Below, one piece after another: positions 42,413 through 53,245 of a DNA stretch of 64,000 nucleotides (the first letter of the stretch is position 1; every line of letters begins with the position of its first letter). The stretch is from positions 62,001-126,000 of the forward strand of contig JAXGGA010001088.1 in the NCBI GenBank assembly GCA_038373865.1, read 5' to 3'. The notes under the pieces were generated by a model. The model ran no database searches, was not told the DNA's origin, and saw only the letters and a list, made by a program, of their open reading frames with translations. Position numbers and translations under genes: made by a program. Source of the DNA: Uloborus plumipes. Taxonomy: Eukaryota > Arthropoda > Arachnida > Araneae > Uloboridae.

Positions 42413-42609
42413 GGAATAGAAGACCTTTGAAAACATTTTTCACAAAATATTTGATTATGTAATGCAGGAATGATATTTTAGAGAATAGAATATAAATTTT
42501 GAATATATGTATATAATTGCGTTTATTCGAAACTTTTGTGAAAACATCAAAAAATTTCAACAACAGATGTTGAAATAAAATAATTCATTCGTAAAATTCA
42601 AAATAAATG

Positions 42610-43908
42610 TAGGGGAGAGTGGTAATGAATGGGCCACTTTTTGGTTTTGAATTTTTATAATTTTTTCTAACACTTTGTTTTAACTTTAAATTGGTGTTTT
42701 AGTTACTTTACTTATCTGGCTATCTAAAAAAGTCATAAAAGTTGGATTAGCACCTGTCTATAATGAATTATAATAGAAAATAAAAATTTTGAAATTTGGC
42801 CCATTCAACCGCACCTATGGGGTTGAATGGGCCACCGAAGGTAATGAATGGGCCACTAAATGAATTCAATGAAAACATGTGGATTTAATCTTTTATTTGC
42901 TGAATATGACAAAATAAATGTGGCACTTGACATGATGATACAAAATCATACTGATTTAAAACTATACAAACATCAAAACTGACACAATTAAAATAAAACT
43001 GATGCATACCAATTGTAGCAGAAAAATGACTAAATAATGAGAGTGTAAGAAATACATAACATCAAATATATATAAAAAAACAGATAATACACACTATGAT
43101 TTAATAAAATTTATATATTTCAAAAATAATATTAAAAATCACTTTCAAAAACTTCATCTTCATTTTCAAACTTGTCAAAATTCAAAAAAATTTTTTTTAA
43201 ATTTACTAGACATCGGGAATAAGAAATATCTAACTTAAGTTATCAAGAAAGAAAATGAAATTGTACTGTGAGGAATATAATATGAAGGAGAGAGGGGGCT
43301 TTTTCAAGCCATGCACTGCCACTAGAGGTCTATTGTACTATAGGAATATAATATAGATCTGCAAATTATATTTAGAAGTTACTACAAACCTATTTTGACG
43401 ACAGTAATCTTAATCTATCTATGACAGTCAGTTGTGTTTCATATTAATGCGAAAATCCAAAGAAAAGGAAGAAAAACAATATTTAGGTGGCATATTCATT
43501 ACCATGACATAGTGGCCCATTCAGCCCCACCTATGCTTTTGGAATACATTTAGGTTTTTTGAGTACATTGAATTTAGATAACATCAAAATACATCTTAAG
43601 ATTAGTTTATAGATATGGAAAGACTAGCTTATACATATGTATGCAGTGAAATACTTGGTACATTTTAGCTAGGAAATGTTTTACTAAAAAGGGAAAAACT
43701 TACTTTTCAGTCAGATTCTTGACCATGCCACTCTAGTTTGAAAATAGATCAGGGCAAACGAATGAAAATTGGATGAGTTTAGTAGAATAAATAGCTACAT
43801 CTATTGGTGGCATCAAAAAAAAAAAAAAAAAAATTCATGCAAATACTTTTTCATATTTTGTTAGTGGCCCATTCATCACCATGGCCCATTCATTACCACT
43901 CTCCCCTA
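42610..43908. mobile_element. TA-flanked word-array element (AATGGGCC)
   Basis: It starts TAGGGGAGAGTGGTAATGAA and ends TTCATTACCACTCTCCCCTA, a perfect 20-bp inverted repeat including the TA. The word AATGGGCC(A) occurs at the left end and in a cluster at about 42798-42855 with an inverted partner forming a hairpin. It recurs inverted at about 43513-43524, and twice at the right end. Length 1,299 bp, no transposase frame. Layout and end sequence closely parallel the 30.8-32.1 kb element although the repeated word differs. Confidence 0.85.
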
Positions 43909-45651
43909 TATTTACATCCTAATATTTTCATTTTGTGTGCTAACTAAGGTCTTGACTGTAGTGATGGTAACAGTGTCATTTCCCCAAAATAAGAAAGGGC
44001 TGAACGTGATAGCAAGAACGATACTACTGATATTAAAAAAAAAAGAAAGGAAAAAAAAAAGAAAAAAAAAGAAAAAAAAAAGAAAAAGAAATGCTCTCCA
44101 TTTTTTTAGCAGCGAGATTTTTTGCAATTTATTCGTAAGTTTAGAATTAAATTGAATTTGCAGATTTTTTTTCCTTTACAATAGATCGAAAAAAATAACT
44201 TTGAATCTAAGTAAATGTTTGTATTTTCAATAAAGGTGTTTTCAAATACTTCGCGGCTCTCTTAACATTGCCATTAGCACCACCATTTACGCAAAAGTGG
44301 CTTTATCAAGTGAACAAAAACCAATCTGAAAGTTTCTTCCCCCCCTTTTTCAAAAGTAACACGGGCTTTTATCAAATGCACTAGTAGCGCGATGGGAGAT
44401 CGCAGGTACAAAAATTGCCGAAAAAAATACATATGAAAAAAATCTCAGTCTGTGAAAAAGAGAAAAAAATGTGGGTAACCACTGGAAACTTATTGCTAGG
44501 GAGATTGAATGTTTTTTTCTAATCGTGTGAAGAAATCAAAAAACTTCACCTGTCTAATTTGTTTTTTGTCTAGGAGAAAAAAAAAAGGTCTCAGAGCAGC
44601 TAAAATGCAGGGAGTTTCCCAACGGGAATTAAATGCTCTAGTTCATCTTCGGAAGAAAAAATCTACTTAGCACTTTAAATTAAAGGTGAACTAGTATGAG
44701 TTTAATGAATTAAAAGAGAACGAGGCAGAAAATGTGAATAAATAAAAGATAGTAATATTTTTTCTCAGACGTATTAAACAAATTGTGAACATTCGAAATC
44801 TGATTTTAAAAAGGTTTTTAATAAGTCATTTGTTTTTATCTGTGAAAGGGATAAATCATTTCAAATTATCAAATAATTTTACAAAGTAGTCTGATTTTTT
44901 TTATTGTTTTGATTATATTTCTGTGTTTTAGATATTTATTCCAACTAAAGTAGATAAATTTATATCAGGATATCCTTTAAATATTTTTAATAAAATGTTC
45001 AAATAACGAGTTTAATCTAAGTAAAATTTCAGTTACGGAAATTTAGAATTTATAACCCTTGGATTGAAGTACATTTTGGGGGAAATACGATAGTCTCTAC
45101 ATCCTAATACATAAATGAACATATTATATCAGCTCAATTGTAGGATTTTCCTCGAAGTAGGAGTATTCATGAGAAATGAGGCTCAACATCATTTTCTAAA
45201 AATGTATGAGCATACCATCAAATTAAAGGAGATATACTTTTCTTGTGTTTAAGCGCTGCTGAAAAGTAGTTCAATAGTTTTAAACGCTCCCTTTTTAAAC
45301 TTATATCCGTCTCATACAGAATTCCGCTTTAAGAGATTTCATTGAAACTGCATAAATCTCGAAAAGGATCCAATTATTGCGAACTCTGATGAATAAGCAT
45401 TAGATTTACTGTTTTTACATCAAAGGAAAAAAAAAAACCTTTTTTTTGTCTGATATTTAAGCAACGCGATTAATCCGATAAAAGCAAACAAACTCGTTGA
45501 GAAACGAGAACGATAAAACGCGAGAAAACGTTTTTTTTTTTTTTTTAAGAATCAAAATTATTTCAAAAATTGGCCATTTTAAATGAAGTTTCTTAACTGA
45601 TAAATAGGGAGTAAATGCCCTTAACCGATCTAACAACATCAAACTACTTGA
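43909..45651. other. non-coding DNA with A-rich tract
   Basis: An (A)nG purine tract occupies about 44034-44091 and accounts for the lysine/arginine-rich and phenylalanine-rich frames on the two strands. A T run lies at about 45531-45546. Nothing else is recognisable. Confidence 0.55.
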
Positions 45652-46459
45652 CTCCCGTTTAACCTGCAAGACATTTATTTTCGCAGCGACTCGTCCTAGA
45701 TGCATACTTCCAATTTCAAAAATGCTCAAAATAAGGTGCAAAATTAAGATATTGAAAATTTGAAGCGAAAAAACAATTTAGTGAAGAAATACTCAATCTA
45801 ACTTTTGATACTTACCCAAAATCCTCCAACTTATGTTTTAGGAAATCAAGAGGACACATAATACTACTACGCTACTACTACTACTAATAATAATAATAAT
45901 TCAAACACACTAAAGTTTTACGTTAATACGGCCAAATATTAACCGAGATATGAAACGCAGCGTTTTGTGACTTGCACCACTTTGCACTTGCAGTCAATAC
46001 CTGTTGGGGAGAAATACAGTGGCTAAAAAGGGTTCAGTATTATGATGTGAGCATAGAATGTGCTTTTTTTTAACTGAACGAGCTTTAGTTGTGTGCTTTT
46101 TCACATCATAGCATTTATTTTTCATTTAACATTTGCATTTATTTTTCTATTGCAATGAAAATGTAAATATTTAATTTTTTTTTCACTTCGACAACCTGTC
46201 ATTGTACTCAAAGGGCGGTGTGTTCCAATCTCATTTTTTGCTCGGTCTCTTAAAATTTTGAGTTCGAGTATCTGTTTCAGCTCGGAGCCTGAGAATCCGT
46301 ATAAATAGCTTTGATATTTTTTCAGTTTTTCTTTTTTCTATCTCTTCAAATTTTTAATATCTTAACTCTTAACCTTATTTTAAGCATTTTTGCAGTTGGA
46401 AATATGCATCTAACACGAACGGTTGCGAAAATAAAGGTCTTGCAAGTTAACCAGGGGAG
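45652..46459. repeat. inverted repeat pair with 0.58-kb spacer
   Basis: Arms at 45652-45765 and 46344-46459 are inverted copies. They share CTTCAAATTTT, ATATCTTAA, GAGCATTTTTG/AAGCATTTTTG, ATATGCATCTA-type words, GCGAAAATAAA and GTCTTGCA. In the outward direction both arms happen to be open and give similar peptides (MHLGRVAAKINVLQV and MHLTRTVAKIKVLQV). The spacer holds a (TAC)n(TAA)n microsatellite at about 45862-45902. It may be a remnant of a foldback element or two copies of an unknown family. Confidence 0.6.
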
Positions 46460-47408
46460 AGCTAAATACAACGTACTGTCCGTCCTTGAAAACCGCGCCT
46501 AGCACTCGATAACTATTCCACTTTGAAAAGGGGTGATGGGTTGTGAGTGAGAATGTTCTCAAGTTTTCAACTAAATACTTGCATTTGTTGTCCTTTTGAC
46601 ACATTCAACTATGCATTTGAAATTACCATCGTTCTACGTTGTTTGTTACGGCTCAAAATGCTTCTTATCATTCTTCCCCTTATTGTTATCTTACCTATCA
46701 CCCCCCCCCTTTTGGTAAGATCAGAGAAGACCTGACGCATGCGTAAATACGCGGAAGGTTTAACCGAAGAAAATAAGGCAGTAGCTTGTCTTTTCGAATA
46801 CACAAAATTCTTTCAAAAAAATAAGTCTTTCAATTCAAAGCGACTGTTTAAAATGAATATATTTTACTTTTCTCATTTATATTCGAGTATGATGAGAATA
46901 TATTTAAGTTCCTTCATTCTAAACTTCTGTGATGTCAGAAAACAGAAAATAAATAGGATCACAAGACAATGCAATACATAGGTGCACTTATCATTTTATA
47001 AAATAACTGTCTAAGTTATAAACTCCCCTCAACACTTGTCGGACTTCTTCCCAATACTTTTCCAATACCCGGTTTTGTCTGAATGCAACATTAATATTTA
47101 ATAGTAAATAATAAAGACATAAAACAGCAAATTTCAGTGATGTAAAATCTGATTTAATTATTCACACAATAGGTTTAAGAGTTGGTAACTTACCTAAAAT
47201 AAATTTTCAAGCAATTCTAAACCACGGGTTAAAATTGCTTTAGTATATCGTGCACAAACAAATAGCTTACATGGCCTTCAACTCCAAATAACTGAGCCAA
47301 TGATTACAATTAATTTCATTTAATATCTGACAGATGAAAAAAAAACCCAGTCACAGTTTTATTCGCCAAAAGACGGCTATGTCCATTTTCCCCGTGGCGG
47401 TTAGATTC
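46460..47408. other. AT-rich non-coding DNA
   Basis: No gene recognised. Several 62-80 codon frames overlap on both strands between 46410 and 46981 without any domain. A C run lies at 46701-46709. Confidence 0.45.
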
Positions 47409-47898
47409 TTAACCCATTAATGCCCGACATTTTTTTTTCCAAAGATATTTTGTATACTGGTTACAAACAGTGTTTAATGGACAGGAAAAATAATAAAAAA
47501 AAAATATTATGTAAAAAATATTTTTTTTATTAAGGAAAGAAAAATCGTCCCTTAAAAGATACGATAGACCCCAGAGGGCACATACTTTTTTTACAATTTT
47601 TTTTTCTGCCTACGATACAATAAACTAACATAACATAAACTGGGAAGCTGCGAATAACTTTGAAAACTTAGCTTTTTTTCTTGAGATTGTGAACGATGTA
47701 ATTTTTGATAAACATCATATTAAAACTGCTACAGAACACACTTTAGAATTGTTATGTGCTGCATTCTGTTAATAACGAATTGAAACAATACCAAGGTACT
47801 TATTGAACACTATTATTTGGTTGAAATGTTCATTTTGGGGAAATTCAGGCCCTTTTTTGAACCGTCCCAAAAAGGGACGCTAGGCATTAATGGGTTAA
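47409..47898 (-). mobile_element. piggyBac-like MITE (TTAACCCATTAATGCC), copy 1
   Basis: It begins TTAACCCATTAATGCCC and ends TAGGCATTAATGGGTTAA, with TTAA at both extremes as in piggyBac insertions. Next to the right end GTCCCAAAAAGGGAC forms a small palindrome. The interior (490 bp in total) matches the shorter copy at 49.95 kb in the opposite orientation, including the phrases CCAAATAATAGTGTT and GTATAC-GGTTAC. Non-autonomous. Confidence 0.8.
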
Positions 47899-48030
47899 TC
47901 ATTTTATCAGTCGCTCAGATTAACTAGAACAATCACAAAAAAGAAAATAGGTACATTTATTTCAGTTTTACCCCTGAATTAAAAACATTGCCTTTCTTTT
48001 TCAGTTTTTCTATCCATTTAAATATATATA

Positions 48031-49422
48031 CACTGTAAAAACTACGGGTGACGCAGGGGTGTTAATAAGAAAGTTTGGGTGAAAGCAAGGTGCCACGGGG
48101 TGCCACAGCGAATTTGAAAAGCTCTTCCCGCACTAAAAAGCTTCCCATCGGCACCCTTTGGGGTGAATAAAGCTTGCGCATGCTCAGTGAGACATCTCGC
48201 CGTACCAAAAGGCACCTTTGACAGAATGCGCCTGCGCGAGGTCTCATCATCATCATCAACCATTTGAATGGCGGACATCTTGTTTACGTCGACACGACAG
48301 AATTTTCGGTACAGTGTTTTCACAGTCTTGGATTTCACCTTGAGTTTATTACAAAAATGGATTAATTCTTCATATTAGTCTTCGAATTCTCACGTAAGTA
48401 CATGCATTTGATAATAGTTCTAAGAATTTCCAACATATTTGTACAATCATTTCAAAGTGTGCGAACGGAAATTTATCTCTGTGCAGCGAATCTCTTTTGC
48501 CGTGCAGATACAAACAAGCAGCAGAACGCGAAGGGAAGGAAAAAAAAAGAAACTCTGAATGACTCTTTCTTTCTTTCTTATTTGTTTTTATCATACGTAT
48601 ATGTATATGCTATTTTAATGCCATGCATTTCGTGCTGTCGCTAATATCTTTCGTTGGCGTTATTGATAACAAATGCTGAGTTCGTTATTGCCAGAGCTTA
48701 CTTTTTTTGTTCCATCAGTTGAATTGATCCTTAAAATATATTTCGATTTTTAATCTGTCGAGAAACTTGACGTTTAACAAACACTGCTTTTCAAATACCC
48801 CATATCTTTTATTCCATAAAGATATTTAAATGTCGAACTATACATACCTATTAATATGTTACCCTTGATTAAAATTTTATAAGTTAATAAAGCGATTCAA
48901 TTTTTTATTGATAGAATGATACAACTGAATATTTTTTATTGTTTTTGAAAGGGATCCATAAAATACCTTCCCTCTTCATTTTCGGTACAGATAATGCTGC
49001 AGTAAATGTCAATAGCATTTTAAAACTACTGAGTTTAATTCAAGTCACGAATTCTTTTAAAATATGTTGGAAAGTCTGAACTGTGAGAAAATGCCTTAAA
49101 TTACAAGTTTCGATCATTTTCAAATCGGAATTCAAGGTGAAAATGTACCAAGACTTTGTGAATAAAATCAATAAATAAAAGTAAACACAATTGAAAAACA
49201 AAAACGCACACAGCACAGGGGGGATCTGCAATAGTGAACAGTGAGGGTGCCATTATGCACTCCTATACGGTTCCATCTTTCACCCGCGCTGCTCGTTGAA
49301 TTGAGGGTGCCAGTTTTTCACCCAACCCAAGGGTGAAATCTCGGCACCCTACTGGGTGCCGCTCCTGTTACAAGCGTTTCACCCCGGAAAGGTGCCAATT
49401 GCAACCATTAGTTTTAACAGTG
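48031..49422. mobile_element. CACTG-ended word-array element (GGTGCC / GGGTGAAA)
   Basis: Ends CACTGTAAAAACTA and TAGTTTTAACAGTG are 14-bp inverted repeats with one mismatch. The outside is TATATATA on the left and TATATACA on the right, a possible 7-of-8 duplication that low complexity makes uncertain. Within 110 bp of the left end and 200 bp of the right end the words GGTGCC and GGGTGAAA recur about ten times in both orientations. A reverse frame of 98 codons at 48042-48338 crosses these words and has no recognisable domain. No transposase is present. Confidence 0.72.
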
Positions 49423-49952
49423 TATATACATTGATAATGTTTTCAACATTTCAATTCATAAAAAAATTGCAATTTATAGATAGTTTCAAGCAAAGCATTC
49501 ATCTGACTATCGTTCTCACAAAATAACTAAACCATTAACCGAAATAAAAATATAAATTTAGTAAGCTCAATTCTTCTGCTCAAGTCAGTTATTTTTGCTC
49601 ATGTTCCCGGAATTTTAAACGTTGTCTTTTAACTTCTATAGGTTTGAGTATAAGAAGCTATTTTACATATTTTTTTATAAAGTCTTTCTAAATATTATCT
49701 TTCATAAAAAAATTGTCTTTAAAAAATAATTATTTGTATGTGTTGATGAGAACTCTACGGTCACATCAGCACCACGTACAAATCATTATTTTTCAAGTAC
49801 AAAATCTATTTAGCTAAGTTGATACTTCATATTATGACACATATATGTTCTCTATGTTCGAATACATCTCAACTAAAAGCCGAAGATTAAAAATCTGGAA
49901 ATGCATTGCAAATACATGCGTAAAAACGTCATACCAGCGCAGAAGAATTGAT

Positions 49953-50180
49953 TTAACCCATTAATGCCTAGCGTCCCTTTTTAGGGACGGTCCAAAAAGT
50001 GTTTGAATTTACCAAAAACGAACATTTAAACCAAATAATAGTGTTTAGTTATTACTTTGATATAGTTTCAACCCATTATTAAAAGATTGCAGCACGTAAC
50101 CATTGTAAAGTGTGTTTTGTAGCCGTGTAACCAGTATACAAAATATCTTTAGAAAAAAATGCCAGGCATTAATGGGTTAA
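49953..50180 (+). mobile_element. piggyBac-like MITE (TTAACCCATTAATGCC), copy 2
   Basis: It begins TTAACCCATTAATGCCTAG and ends CAGGCATTAATGGGTTAA, with TTAA at both sides. It is 228 bp and aligns with the reverse complement of copy 1 at 47.4 kb, lacking about 260 bp of its interior. The shared TTTTTAGGGACGGTCC-type palindrome identifies the same end. Confidence 0.83.
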
Positions 50181-50439
50181 GTAGCAAGTATGAAGTCGAA
50201 ACTATTTTTTTTTTTGCTGTCTCTCTAAAAGTCTCTTCGTCAATAATAAAATCCTTTTAATAGAGATGGTTTCACAAAATGCGAAATCGGTTGTTTATCA
50301 AAGCATTAAAATTTTATTAAAAATTTATTTTCTATTTTTACCAAAATGTTCCAATACACAGGAAACACTTTCTTGCTTATTGTAGATATCTAAATTAAAC
50401 TATTCATTATTTGTATTAAGACATCTTTTTTCGTTACGA

Positions 50440-50830
50440 ACTCCTATTCAACGAGCTTAGAAATCGAAACCAAACTTATATCTCGCCTAATAAATTTATC
50501 ATCATCTTGAAAAGGTTTAAATCCTGTCTTGTTTCGGGCTGTTTGAGTAGATGCATTTTTATCCATTTCGACATCCCTGCATTCAAATCCGACAGAAACG
50601 GAGAAAAACACGTGCTTCCGTAAAGGTAAACACGCACCAGGGAGAGAGATACGACAGCAATTTTTAAAGTTGTACTGAGATTTCGTCCCTGTGCATTTCT
50701 TACAATTCGGTTGGAGTACCGTAAGCACAGGCAAGAACGTTGCGTCAGTAAATGCTAGTGCTTTGGTAGGGAAAAGGAATATTGCTGGCATTTCATAGCT
50801 TCATATTTTACTAAGGACTCCTAAGAGACG
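50440..50830. promoter_or_regulatory. complex non-repetitive block, possible regulatory element
   Basis: Sequence complexity and CpG content rise here. A reverse frame of 115 codons (50444-50791) is open, with three to four cysteines and no recognised domain. An E-box CACGTG is at 50609-50614. Either a conserved non-coding element or part of an unrecognised exon on the - strand; I lean to the former because no splice context is evident. Confidence 0.22.
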
Positions 50831-51617
50831 AGCATGTGTATTCAAGTAGCGCACAGCTGTAAAAGAGTGTCTTTGCGAAAGATTCTGATAAATGGAAGCG
50901 CTTATGTTCATGACACTATTCAGAAAAATATCGTAGTGAAAGAGTTTTGTCTTCTGAGATGTATATTTTTGTATAGGAAGTAGAAAAAGAGTTTACATTC
51001 AACAGAATAAAATTTTATTTCTCAGTGGATGATGCTAATGGCTTTTGATCAAAATTTTATGTCATCGGTCTTACCATTTTGGATTGGATTTAAGATGATT
51101 ATACTTTTTATTTCCATCAAAAAGACAAATGGTCGTTTAAATAGGAAGAAAAACTATTTGTTACAATAGTGTATTTTCATTGACCAACATCCGCCAAGTT
51201 CTAAAATAAGGACTCTCACTAGAGAACATACCTGACTATATCCTAAGGCCGTTACATAATATAAATGAAAATACATGAAAATCTATGGATTTAAACTGGC
51301 ACCTCCCTTGGCAGTGTAAAAATAGAAAAAAAAATGCAGAACTGATCGTTATATATCGATATTGTTTACAGTTCGCTTTCAATTGGTGTATCGAGTGTTT
51401 AACTATGTCCTATTATTAAGCAAGATAACTACTGTGTTCCTTGACTAGGAGGCACAATTTTGCCTAAGAGAAGTTGCTAACATTCTTAACTGTATTTTCA
51501 CTGTTTTCGAGTTAATGATGATGGCATTGTTTAGTTGAAGTTAATGCATCGCTTTAGTTAAGTTAATACGTGTAGTCCTAATTTAACTCACTGCATTTAT
51601 TTTTTTTTTTTTTTTAG

Positions 51618-51841
51618 AAATACTTAGAAATGACCAACAATTTCAAGTGAAAGACTTTCCTCTTCAAATAATTCAAAGAGCTTATTTCGGAGAAGATAGT
51701 ATCCATACTTGTGCATGTATTAACTGTAAATCAGTTTTCCGTAACTCTTCATTTCGTTGCTTATTATGTCAGCATAACTGTTTATTCATTTGTGCATCAA
51801 TTCGAGCCTCGTTGGGTGAAGTTCATGTTGATACATTTTGA
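51618..51841 (+). other. possible terminal exon or transposase remnant (unrecognised)
   Basis: A strong pyrimidine tract (about 16 T) ends in AG at 51616-51617 and is followed by a frame of about 74 codons to TGA at 51839-51841. The peptide has cysteine pairs (CACINC, then CLLCQHNC) spaced like a metal-binding motif. I do not recognise the family. It could be the last exon of an unseen gene, a decayed transposase fragment, or chance. A solitary transposon end (CAGGTCTCCCCTA) lies 180 bp downstream. Confidence 0.22.
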
Positions 51842-52010
51842 AAAAAGTTTTTGAAGGTATTTTTTATGTGAAAAAAAAAGATGTCAACATTATTATGAAA
51901 TCATTATATAAAAAGAAGATAGTAATAGTATTTTACGAAAAAATTGTTTTGATACGCAGTATTAGTAACAAACATTAGAAAAATCGGAATGAAAAAAGTG
52001 AATCAACTAT

Positions 52011-52025
52011 GCCAGGTCTCCCCTA
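52011..52025. mobile_element. solitary end of a TAGGGGAGA-type element
   Basis: GCCAGGTCTCCCCTA matches the right terminus of the 30.8-32.1 kb element (CCCAGTCTCCCCTA) apart from small differences, and is bordered by TA. No matching left end was found upstream, so this is either a truncated copy or a chance match. Confidence 0.4.
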
Positions 52026-52537
52026 CTGTCAAAACACTTCGAGAGAAAGGCCGTATTTAGAATGGTAAAGCAAGATTATTATTTTTTATTCTACGGTTTT
52101 CTGCAATCAAACCATGTGGACATTTTAAAACCGTTAACTTTCAGTAGCAAGTTTAGAGAGTATTATCATATTTCTACAATTAAAGTAATATCATCTGGTA
52201 ACGGACTCGTGTAACCTTTCAAAGGTCCGCCTAAAAAATTGCATAGTTTCTTAGACGTTTCCAAACCTAGATTAACATTGTGTTTCGCTGGAGGGGGCAT
52301 GTGAGCAGAGTTAACAACTTTTTCAATGAAATGAGACAAGCAAGTTTTATTCCACTACTTGAGCCATTTTTGTTGGAAAAAAGAAGCAAAAAAAAAAAAA
52401 AGAATTTTGAAGTCAAATTTTATAACTTACTAAAATTTTCAGATCAACTTTTAAACTTACCCATAAATCCCATCCGTTTTAACTGCGTATTTAAAATAAA
52501 TTCTTAATCATAAGTACACGCACAAAAATCGTAAGCG

Positions 52538-52974
52538 CACAGTAAGAAATTAATATTGTTTTTACAGTATAATACAGCTAATTTTGTAGTAATAAATTTA
52601 AAAATTGCTAATTTTACAGTAGTAAACTGTAAAATTGCTAGTTTACAGTAGTAAACCGTAAAATTGCTAGTTTACAGTAGTAAACTGTAAAATTGCTAGT
52701 TTACAGTAGTAAACTGTAAAATTGCTAGTTTTGCAGTTTATCACCGCGCATTTTACATTTTCAAACTAGAATCTCTGCTGCCAGTATTACACTATTGTTT
52801 TACAGAAAAATACAGCTAAATTTTACGGTAATAAACTGTAAAATTGCTAACTTTACAGTAAGAAACTGTTAAATTGCTAGTTTTATAGTTTATTACTGTG
52901 CATTTTACAGTTTTAAATTGGAAATTTGGCTGCTAGTATTATACTGTAAGAACAACAATTAATATTTTGCAGTG
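52538..52974. mobile_element. CACTG-ended repeat of ACTGTAAA words, copy 3 with tandem array
   Basis: It runs from CACAGTAAGAAATTAATATTG to the inverted partner ending ATTAATATTTTGCAGTG. The interior alternates TTTACAG and CTGTAAA words. From about 52608 to 52740 a 29-bp unit (ATTGCTAG, then TTTACAGTAG, then TAAACTGTAAA) is repeated four to five times. Each unit is itself a small palindrome. No clear target duplication. Confidence 0.78.
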
Positions 52975-53098
52975 TACTCATTTAATGCACGATATTCTTG
53001 TGAAAAAGACGGAACATTTAGTGTTGTTGATGTTGTCTTGTGCCAGCTAAGCCGGCAATTTGGAGTGCGCTGCTTCACTCTTTTTCAGCTGTACCATA

Positions 53099-53245
53099 AG
53101 GGCCCTGCTCCACATTGACGTAAAGCAGAAAAAGAAAGCAGAAACGTAAAATGGATTAAATGGTGTTCTTATGGAAAGTACCCGGAATTTTCGGTTTCTA
53201 CCTGCGGTTTCGGTCGCGTTTTCCGCTGATGTGGAGCAAGGCCCT
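53099..53245. mobile_element. short MITE with AGGGCC ends
   Basis: The left end AGGGCCCTGCTCCACATTGA and right end ATGTGGAGCAAGGCCCT are inverted repeats of about 20 bp with two mismatches. Inside, GTAAAGCAGAAAAAG and CGGTTTCGGTCGCGTTTTCC extend the imperfect pairing. A hAT-like origin is possible from the ends, but no 8-bp duplication is evident. The + frame at 53171-53380 is a by-product. Confidence 0.6.

Noticed and set aside
48042..48338. 98-codon reverse frame with DDDDE and basic stretches
   Set aside because: It overlaps subterminal word repeats of the 48.0-49.4 kb element and a GATGAT simple repeat; no domain.
52608..52740. CRISPR-like array of 29-bp units
   Set aside because: Units are directly adjacent with no unique spacers and lie within a transposon copy in eukaryotic DNA; it is a tandem repeat.
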